Shown one piece after another: positions 56,641 to 64,000 of a DNA stretch of 64,000 nt. The stretch's first letter is position 1. Every line of letters begins with the position of its first letter. The notes under the pieces were generated by a model. That model saw only the letters and a program-made list of their open reading frames with translations, did not search any database and was not told the DNA's origin. The position numbers were made by a program, and so were the translations under genes. Source of the stretch: Hysterangium stoloniferum (lineage: Eukaryota; Basidiomycota; Agaricomycetes; Hysterangiales; Hysterangiaceae); the NCBI GenBank assembly GCA_015178975.1, contig WHVD01000115.1, forward strand, positions 186,001 to 250,000, written 5' to 3'.

Positions 56641-57697
56641 GAGCTGATGTTGCCCCTGACTTACATACCATACGATGACTCAGATTCGGAGGACAGTGAC
56701 AGCGATCCGGCATTGGATTCCTCCTCGAAACATACTCCTTGTCGAAGTGAGCACAGGAATGTAAGCCTGTTCCTGCGCAAGGAAAGTAGGAGACCTAGAA
56801 TCCAGTACCTCGTCCAGTTGACTGATGAAGGAGGATACTATGATCCTTTATTGAAAATGGGAACCCCCCCAGTGGTTACTCTAGCATAGGAGTTGCAGCG
56901 CTCCATGTTTTCGGTCATGTAGGAACTCCTGATTCACCCGAACACGTTAAAGTCAGAATGGACATGGGAGCGGATCTTTCTCTCATATCAGAGGAATTCT
57001 ACCAGGGGCTGCAGGGCCAGTACAAGTTGAAACAGGGACTCAAGCTATGTCTAATCCAGCTCATGGGTAACGCCAAGGTCATCAGATATGTTAATATTCC
57101 TATTTACCTGGAGGATGACAGTGGAATTTTACTGAAGTTTGTGGTGGAAACTTATGTCATTAGAGGAATGATGGTGCCAATTCTCTTAAGAGAAAATTTC
57201 CATGTTAACTACAAATTGGTACCCTAAGAGATCAGCCATTGGGATCTAGGCTTATTCTCCCGGGACGACAGGGTTTTATTCCAGCCAGTTCTTCTAAGGA
57301 ACCTCAACCTTTGACCTTCACCATCAACAAGGCCCCTTTCGGGAAGCATCAGAAGGAGCAACTCAAACTCACCTCTCTTCCCGATAAGGGCGTGCGTACT
57401 GAAAGAGTCGTGTGAGCCTTGGAAGACTGCACCATCGATCCGGAGTCAGCCAGACTAGTGCCTATTTTTGTCGAAGACCTAATGGGCGAGGAGTGGATTG
57501 TCGAAGGAATCGTATTGCAAAATGAGGAGGGTTCCATATTATCCACCCCAATCACAGCAATTTCAAGGAATAGCACATCAATACCCTTGGCCAACCCGTT
57601 GTTAACCCCTAAGATTATCTGATGAGGGGAGACAATCGGAATAATTCACGACCACACTCGTTGGGCTCACAAGCCCAGGTCACTTGAGGAGAGGGGT
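56641..57697 (+). pseudogene. Element 1 protease
   Basis: Aspartic protease region. G-V-A-A-L-H-V-F-G-H-V-G-T precedes the active-site block D-M-G-A-D-L-S-L-I-S (near 56,959), where Met occupies the position usually held by Ser or Thr. V-I-R-G-M-M-V-P-I-L-L follows. A linker leads to RT. Breaks: frameshifts near 56,888 and 57,215; TGA at 57,413; two consecutive TGA at 57,620 and 57,623. It would cut the Gag-Pol precursor. Confidence 0.7.
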
Positions 57698-58960
57698 TTG
57701 ATGGCAGCCGGCACGACCAAGATTGCACACCTTATTGAAAGTCTCTCTCAACTTGAGGAGGACCGTCAATTCGCCTCAGAAAGGCCTAAGCCACCTGTTG
57801 AACCAGAGATTGTGGACGATTTTGAACTGCCCAGTCCTAAGACGGCCGCGGTGGCTGATAATGAGAAACTGGCCTCAGAGGATCTTCACAAGTTAGTCAA
57901 TTTGGGACCAGATATACCAACAGAAGTTCTGCCACATCTCAGATCAGTTTTGACTGAGAACATTAGGGCTTTCAGAGTCGACGGACAGTTAGGGCAAGTG
58001 GAATGCAGAGTCCCTATCCCCTTGAAAGAGGGCGCCCAGCCCATCTCGATGCCTATGTTCCCCTCTTCCCCTGCCAATAGGAGAGTTATAGATGAGCAAA
58101 TGGATACCTGGTTCAAATAGGGCGTCATCGAGCCATCTAAAAGTCCCTGGGGGCGCCGGCTTTTGTAGGTATATCGCAATGGTAAACCACAGGTGGTCAT
58201 TGACTACTGGAAACTCAATCATCTCACTGTTCCAGAAAAATTCCCTTTACCACGTCAATCGGAGATCATGCAAGTGCTGTCAGGGTCAAACGTCCTCTCT
58301 TCTTTCGACACGTTAGCTGGGTTTCCTCATTTAGAAATGTTGGAGGATGATAGGATGATAAGCCCAAAACAGCCTTCAGATCTCACAGAGGGCTGTGGCA
58401 ATTTAAAAGGATGCCATTTGGGCTCAGAAACAGCCCCTCCACGTTTCAGCACATTATGCAAACAGTTTTAGCACCCTGCCTATGGATTTTTTGTCTGGTT
58501 TACATCAACGACATAGTAATATTCTCTAAGAATTGGGATGATCATCTGCTCCACCTAAATCAGGTGCTCGGCGCTATCGCTTCGGCCGACATCACTCTCT
58601 CTCCCAAGAAATGCTTTATCGGATATAATTCGATCTTGTTGTTGGGTCATAAAGTATCCAGGTTGGGTTTCTCGACCCACCAAGAGGAAGTTCATGCTAT
58701 ATTGGAACTGGCCCCACCCACTAAGGTTTCTGAACTGCAATGGTTCCTTGGGATGGTCCTTTACTTTTCGGCATATATACCATTCTATTCATGGATGGTG
58801 TCCCCTTTATTCTCACTCCTAAGGAAGGGAACACCCTGGATGTGGACTGCTGAACACATCAGAGCTTACGAGGATGTTAAAGCCATGCTAGGATCAGCAC
58901 CGGTGCTGGGACATCCAGCTAGCAGGATGCCCTATCGGCTGTATATGGACGCTTCGGATT
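57698..58960 (+). pseudogene. Element 1 reverse transcriptase
   Basis: RT blocks in order: R-V-P-I-P-L-K-E-G; V-V-I-D-Y-W-K-L-N-H-L-T-V-P; L-S-G-S-N-V-L-S-S-F-D-T-L-A-G-F; M-P-F-G-L-R-N-S-P-S-T-F-Q; the catalytic box Y-I-N-D-I-V-I-F-S (near 58,500); and the thumb with G-H-K-V-S-R-L-G-F. The first Asp of the Y-x-D-D box is Asn (GAC to AAC is a single change), while element 2 keeps Y-I-D-D. Breaks: TAG at 58,118, a further stop near 58,167 and frameshifts near 58,140 and 58,350. Confidence 0.85.
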
Positions 58961-59464
58961 TTGCTAGGCTGTTGTCTCCAACAAGTTCAGAAGATGGCTT
59001 TAGGAGACTTAATGGACACTAAAATCTATGCCCAAGCCAAGTTGGCTTTCGACAGCACACAGGATGTGCCATCCTTCTTCGTTCATTGGTATAAAACCAA
59101 GCAGCCCGAGATTGAGTGGTCGGACTCGTGGGGACCCACTTTCGAGGAGACTGAAGTTACCATTGAAAGAGTCATTGCATATTGGAGTTGCACTCTGAAA
59201 AGCGCTGAATGTAACTATTCTGCTACTGAACGGGAAGCGTTAGCAGCAAAGGAAGGACTAGTCCACTTCCAACCCTTCATTGAAGGTGAACATGTCCTGC
59301 TCATTACGGACCATGCAGCTCTGAAATGGGCTAGATCGTACGAGAACACTAATTGTCGACTAGCCACATGGGGGGTGATATACACTGCATTTCCAGGTCT
59401 TGAGATTCTACACCAAGCAGGAAGAGTTCACAGCAATGTGGACCCACTGTCCAGACTCCCTTGA
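58961..59464 (+). pseudogene. Element 1 RNase H
   Basis: A 167-codon frame in which Y-S-A-T-E-R-E-A-L-A-A-K-E-G, L-I-T-D-H-A-A-L-K-W and the final H-S-N-V-D-P-L-S-R-L-P are well conserved. A frameshift near 58,965 separates it from RT. RNase H removes the RNA strand of the RNA-DNA hybrid. Confidence 0.85.
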
Positions 59465-60896
59465 GTACTGGCCTTCGTGAGCCCTATTAGAGATGACTTG
59501 CAAGCTATCACCTCGACCTCTCTGGACAAGAGTACTGAGGAAAATCTATGGAAGGATGAACCTGCAAAGAAGGCGGTCTTCTCTATCATATACGATTCCA
59601 TGGAACCTTTTGGAGCGACTCAAAAGGTCCGACAGTTGGAATGGGATTCTCATAATGCAGTAAGGGATGATCAGGAAGATGAGTCTGACTTTGCATTGCG
59701 TCACCCTCAGTTGCTAATCAGTATTGAGGAGGGATACATAAACAAATTTCTAGAGGGTTACTCGAAAGACCCCGTTTTCAGGAATCTCTATGCCCAAGAT
59801 ACCCCTTCACCCAATGTGGTTGTTACTCCTTCTCACTACTTTGTGGGAGCAAACAGACTCCTGTACTTTTGTGACTTGGACTGGAAAAGTCGAGTCTGTG
59901 TACCTGGTACCATGACTAACTCTATCTTAAAGTTGGTACATGATAACCCTTTTGAGGGAGTACATGCCAGAGGTCAGCGGTTGTTCAAGCTAATAAAAGA
60001 CCGGCTCTTTTGGCCAAAAATGCTGCAATATTGCATGTCGTATGCGCGTACCTGCGACATCTGCCAAAAGACCAAGGTCGATCGCACTGCTCATCAAGGA
60101 GCCCTCAGACCTGCCGACATACCTTTTAGGCCTTTCGAAGTAGTTTCTATGGACTTGATCACTGGACTACCCAACTCAGGAAAGGATTTGTATTCCGCAG
60201 TCTTTGTCACCATTGAAAAATTGACTCATTTTGCTATTTCAATACCTACTTTCACGAACCTTACGGCAGAAGGATTTGCATGAATATTTGTCAACCAGGT
60301 AGCCAGCCCCTTCGGACTGCCCTCTCGAATAATCTGTGATCGGGACAAGAGATGGACCTGCAGGTTCTGGCGGGAAGTCTGTAAGATTTATGGTACCACC
60401 CTTGCGGTATCTTCAGCTCACCATCCCCAGACAGATGGACAAATGGAAAATATGAATGCAACCATAGAACAGATGCTTCAAGCCTATTGTGCTTCCGCTA
60501 GGGAGAGCTGGTCCCAATGGATTGAGGTGGTTGTCCACACGTACAACTCAACTGTTCATAGTTCCACGAACTACACTCCGGCCTTCCTATTAATGGGATA
60601 CCTTCCAAGAGGAATGTCTCAAGTTCTAGGAGGTGATGAACCCCTAGTCCCTAGAGAACTATCAGACAGCCCTATAGCTGACCAATGGATTCTCGAACTG
60701 GAAAATCATCGACAGATGGCGTGGGATTCAATCGCTCAAGCCCAAGAAATTCAAGCACAAGTGTATAACAAGAAGCAAAGACCTGTAGAAGATATCTCTG
60801 AGGGAGACCTCATATTGGTGAACCCCCACTCCCTCGAACTGGTGGAAGTCAAGGGAACTGGGAAGAAATTAATACACAGACGGATTGGACCATTTG
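59465..60896 (+). pseudogene. Element 1 integrase
   Basis: The zinc-binding N-terminus shows H-x7-H (H-D-N-P-F-E-G-V-H) and C-D-I-C. The core shows S-M-D-L-I-T-G-L-P, I-I-C-D-R-D-K-R-W and H-P-Q-T-D-G-Q-M-E-N-M-N, the DDE residues. Only one nonsense codon (TGA at 60,281) interrupts 470 codons. The C-terminal domain (D-L-I-L-V-N-P-H-S-L-E-L) ends at R-R-I-G-P-F, where a solo LTR splits it. Confidence 0.88.
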
Positions 60897-61370
60897 TGTG
60901 AGGAGTATGCTTTTACCACAGTTTCATTGTGGTAAAACACTCCTTTTATTTTATTTATATTTTACATATTCTATTCATATTTTTCTATCTTTCATATTCT
61001 TCGAATATTGCATATTTCATTAGTTCGAAGCATTGTGTATACTTGTGGGTGCACTCAGCACCAATTAGAACTCAGACACACTTTAACCCAAGAACCACCA
61101 CTCGTAAGACATAAACTAGGTCTACTATGAGCAGTGATCAGGGTAACGTGTCAGCTACTACATAGGTAGCAATATCTGAACTATCTAACACTTCTGGCCT
61201 CGAACTGTAACAGTCGAGGCCTCCACTCGAACCATTGCACTCGTTGACTCCTTTGTCATCTAGTGCTCCTTCTCTCACTTTCTCGTATATTGCACTGAAT
61301 AGGTCAATATCCTTCCCTTCTAATCATTTCTTCGTATATAGAACGGTCAGAACTTCTGCCACTCTTCACA
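60897..61370 (+). mobile_element. Solo LTR-A inside integrase
   Basis: 474 bp, TGTGAGGAGTATGC to CTCTTCACA, in the same orientation as element 1. Flanks are ATTTG (60,892-60,896) and GTTTG (61,371-61,375), a 5-bp duplication with one transition. It is shorter than its relatives because an internal segment including the 20-bp palindrome is missing. Confidence 0.9.
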
Positions 61371-61713
61371 GTTTGAGGTCCTGGAGAAACTGAACCCTCA
61401 AGTATTTAGGCTTAAGATTCCCCTGGAGTATCCAATGCATCCAGTCATTAGCCGGGACCATCTACAGAAATACCAACCCTCTCCTCCCAACCTCGGTCCA
61501 AGACCCCAACTCGAGAACCTAAGAGAGTTGAAACCAGATCATGAAGAATACAAGGTCGAAGCTATTGTTGGACATCAAAAACAGTGAAACCATCTGCTAT
61601 TTAGGGTGTGCTGGAAAGGTTATGGACCTGAAGAAGATTCATGGTTAAACAGTGCTAATCTCAGAAACGCTCCGGCACTTCTGAGGGCATACAAGGTGCT
61701 GTTCAAAATCTAA
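61371..61713 (+). pseudogene. Element 1 GPY/F module and chromodomain
   Basis: Continues the integrase past the LTR: F-E-V-L-E-K-L-N-P-Q-V-F-R-L, H-P-V-I-S-R-D-H-L. Then comes the chromodomain E-Y-K-V-E-A-I-V-G-H, V-C-W-K-G-Y-G-P-E-E-D-S-W and N-A-P-A-L-L-R-A-Y-K, stopping at 61,711-61,713. One TGA at 61,585. The conserved aromatic and W-K-G-Y features identify the element as a chromovirus. Confidence 0.88.
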
Positions 61714-61954
61714 CGGAATATATGCGATCGAGGAGCCATCTATTCTATCTTTTATTCCATTTCTTTCATAACTTCCTTTCAGAAACATCTCAGTCATTCA
61801 GTGAGCCATCTCATGGGCTTTTTATTCTCTTTCATTTTTTCTCTCCTTCCGATTGGTTGGGATGATGATTCATTGGTGGCGGACACATTTACCCAAAACC
61901 CAACCACAATTAATGAATCTCATTTAATGTCCAGCCGAGCAGAGTTTCAATTCA

Positions 61955-61975
61955 ATATATATATAAAAAAGTACA
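61955..61975 (+). promoter_or_regulatory. TATA box before the extra ORF
   Basis: ATATATATATAAAAAAG lies between the end of pol and the extra ORF, about 160-190 bp upstream of its first Met codons. With the similar TATA before the accessory ORF at 50.8 kb, it suggests separate transcription of the extra genes. Confidence 0.4.
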
Positions 61976-62124
61976 TGTAAATTCACATAAATTTTCTTTA
62001 TCTTTCATACCACGTCCTTCACCTATCTGCAGTTCTTCCCCACTTTCCACTCCACCACCTTGCCGTGCTACGATCCTCCCATTCCAACAAAACAAGCAAG
62101 TCCTCCCTAAGTTCAAAAAGGTCC

Positions 62125-64000
62125 CATGGGCCCCAATAGTCAGTATGCCCACAACTGGCGGGGGGTTCATTACCCACCTGCCTCACACAGACAATGTCGA
62201 GAGTAGTTGGGGTACCCTAGGATCAACTCCCTTGTCAACTTTCTCCTTCGGTGCTGAGCTGGGGAGAGACAGTGGTACTCAATGGAGTAAGCCATTAGGG
62301 CACTCATCATCAGAGGAAGTTGCTGCTACTATGCGGCGGCAGGAAACATTTATAGAAGAACATAATGCGAGGCGGCTCACCCGCAAAAGAGAAAGATGTG
62401 CTGAGTATAGAAGTCGACAGGAGGCAAGGGGAGCAAGAGAGGGAGTCCCCTCCAAGTGACAGCGGCGTGAGGACAGAGTACGATCCGGAGACAGAGCCTC
62501 CGTGCCGATCCTTCCTCCCCCAGGAGAGAAATGGGCTGACTTCACAGAGACAGTTGATAGTGAGGGTGGGACACCTTGCATTAGAATGATGGGAACCAAG
62601 AGCTGGAAGGAAAAGGAGGGCACCATCTTCTATGACTGGGAATTCCTTTGGCATATTAAGTTGTGACAGATAGCCCTTACTCGAGGGGACGGTCGAGCAC
62701 TGCCCCAACAAGAAAAAGGATATCGTAGAGGACCAATCAATTTTTCCTTGGATGAGGATGAGGAGGAAGACGAGGATAGGAATGATGCGTATAGCATTCA
62801 ATATCTGGGAGAGGATTGTCATGAAGGGTTTCTCCTCCCCTCGAAAGTTCGCTTTGTGACCAGTGACCCCAATCAGTGACAAATGTGGAAACCGTCATGC
62901 AAGGTATGGAGGGGTTGTCGCCCTAGTCAACCGTCACAGGAATGCGAACCTTCCCCGACTCCAGTCCCATGCTCTTCGTCAACTTCGAGGCCCCCTCCCA
63001 TCCTCCACCCAGCACACACTCCCTCGGCCCCGATTCTAGCACCTTGTCTACCCCCTTCCCCCTTGGCTATACCGGTACCTACCCCACTTCCGCCGTCACT
63101 GGCTATCCCTCCCGACTCTCCATATTTATATTGCATGTCTCTAGGTGTGAAGAGTGGTGGATTCTGACCGCTCTATATACGAAGAATAGTGTTTATTCAA
63201 CTACTATTAGAGAGTATTGACCGTCAGTACAATACTATAGACTACTAGACTGTTAGTACTAGTATAAGAACGCACTGCACGCCTCAAGAGCAACTGTATA
63301 GTTGCTCGTGACGGCTTAGAACAGTAAGATAATGAGTTGACCTTTTACGGTACAACTAGTAGCTAGAAATAAGAAAGATACTCAGCTAAAGACTGAGTGT
63401 CTAGGATAGAGTAATAGTAGTGTGAGTCGACTACGGTGTCGACGAGCGCAAAGTCTTGAAAGCGGAACTCGACCTTAGCGGTTCGAGTCCAAAAGGCTAT
63501 TAGTAGACTAGAGAATGCTACCCTTATGGTAGCTGAGATACTACCCTTGACACCTCTCGCTATTCGACGTCTGAGTCGTTACGAAGTGGTGTCTGCTGGG
63601 TAAAAGTTGTCTAAGATTTAGCGCTGAGAGTGCCCATAGATATACACAAGACTTCGAACTAAGAAATACGGGTATGCTCGAAGATCTAGAGAGTTAGGGA
63701 AAAAGAGTAAGAACTAAATAATAAAATACTATAATATATGTATTATTCCACAGTCCAATCATGATATATGCATACCCTTCACACTAGGTAGTCCTATCCA
63801 CGACCACCCACAGGAGCGAATGGACGTCGACTTGGACCCTCTTACACCGGATGTCATTGTTACCCCAATGAGTGGAAAAGCACAGGAGATACAGAAGGCT
63901 ACCACCCCTCTCCCAGAGCAATCCCCTATTCCCATCCCTGACAACTCACTTCCCCCAACCGAGCCCATGTGCACCACTTTCTGGAGGCGAGTAGCTGTCA
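62125..64000 (+). pseudogene. Extra ORF (ORF3) behind pol, runs off the window
   Basis: Coding-looking plus-strand blocks: M-P-T-T-G-G-G-F-I-T-H-L-P; a basic helix (R-R-Q-E-T-F-I-E-E-H-N-A-R-R-L-T-R-K-R); G-E-K-W-A-D-F-T-E-T-V-D; an acidic run (D-E-D-E-E-E-D-E-D); a long Pro/Ser-rich stretch; then, after the solo LTR at 63,146, H-D-H-P-Q-E-R-M-D-V-D-L-D-P-L-T-P. Stops at 62,457, near 62,664 and at 62,878 break it. Its end is missing, but the 48.3-49.0 kb fragment supplies a related C-terminal part. It is not a known env or gag; function unknown. Confidence 0.5.
63146..63783 (-). mobile_element. Solo LTR-A inside ORF3
   Basis: 638 bp in reverse orientation with the perfect duplication CTAGG (63,141-63,145 and 63,784-63,788). 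It is close to the 5' LTR of element 1, including the ATATATGCATACCCTTCACA end. The palindrome is at 63,288-63,307 with one change. Confidence 0.95.

Larger units (their letters stand above)
52543..64000 (+). mobile_element. Element 1: Ty3/gypsy chromovirus with an extra 3' ORF
   Basis: 5' LTR (52,543-53,180), PBS, gag, protease, RT, RNase H, integrase and chromodomain up to 61,713. Then a TATA box and a further ORF reach the end of the window; the 3' LTR is not in view. Three LTR-A solo insertions (53,414, 60,897, 63,146) interrupt it. The coding region carries about nine nonsense codons (TGA or TAG only) and at least six frameshifts, so it cannot move by itself. It is younger than element 2, since CpG is partly retained. 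Confidence 0.85.

Noticed and set aside
62125-64000. Retroviral env-like gene behind pol
   Set aside because: There is no signal peptide, membrane anchor or cleavage site. The protein is charged and Pro-rich, so env is not supported.

Overview
The window looks like fungal nuclear DNA, most likely from a basidiomycete of the Agaricomycetes. This is inferred from a complex I gene cut by nine short GT-AG introns, a P5A-ATPase relic with equally short introns, LINE tails, and many chromodomain Ty3/gypsy (chromovirus) elements with solo LTRs. The species cannot be named from the sequence.

Layout. 1-9 kb: low gene content, with relics (an ARM/HEAT-repeat pseudogene, two LINE 3' ends, a small LTR element, short tandem repeats). 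9.2-10.0 kb: an unidentified acidic protein gene. 10.8-13.0 kb: the one recognisable housekeeping gene, the 51 kDa NADH-binding subunit of mitochondrial complex I (minus strand, 10 exons, about 502 codons, intact). 13.3-29.8 kb: AT-rich, CpG-poor repeat block. It is an old minus-strand chromovirus (element 2, pol end at about 17.05 kb, LTR to 29.81 kb) with an 18-bp satellite beside it. It is interrupted by LTR-B copies, a long inverted-repeat element, a two-LTR mini-element (TRIM), a 0.65 kb dispersed repeat and a young 206-bp solo LTR. 30.1-46.0 kb: a locus built from repeated units. A multi-pass membrane glycoprotein gene (35.76-37.58 kb, intact, 2 exons) has a decayed copy at 43.4-44.8 kb, a remnant at 45.7-46.0 kb and a duplicated 3' flank at 30.1-32.65 kb. 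A short conserved ORF ('ORFx') occurs three times between these units. A truncated P5A-ATPase pseudogene is joined to the front of the second copy. 46.9-52.5 kb: fragments of a second chromovirus lineage (LTR-B, chromodomain) that carries an opposite-strand accessory gene with a zinc-cluster-like motif and coiled coil. 52.5-64 kb: a plus-strand chromovirus (element 1) with 5' LTR, PBS, gag, protease, RT, RNase H, integrase and chromodomain, then a further ~2 kb ORF running off the window. Three solo LTRs of the same family have landed in it.

How it fits together. Only the complex I gene, the 580-residue membrane protein and perhaps the acidic protein look functional. The mobile DNA is mostly dead: every in-frame stop I found in element 1 is TGA or TAG, as expected from C-to-T decay, and the older elements have lost nearly all CpG. 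Five insertions have perfect 5-bp target-site duplications and two more have near-perfect ones, so the insertion order can be read. The parts most worth following up are the accessory ORFs inside the chromoviruses and the repeated membrane-protein/ORFx locus.
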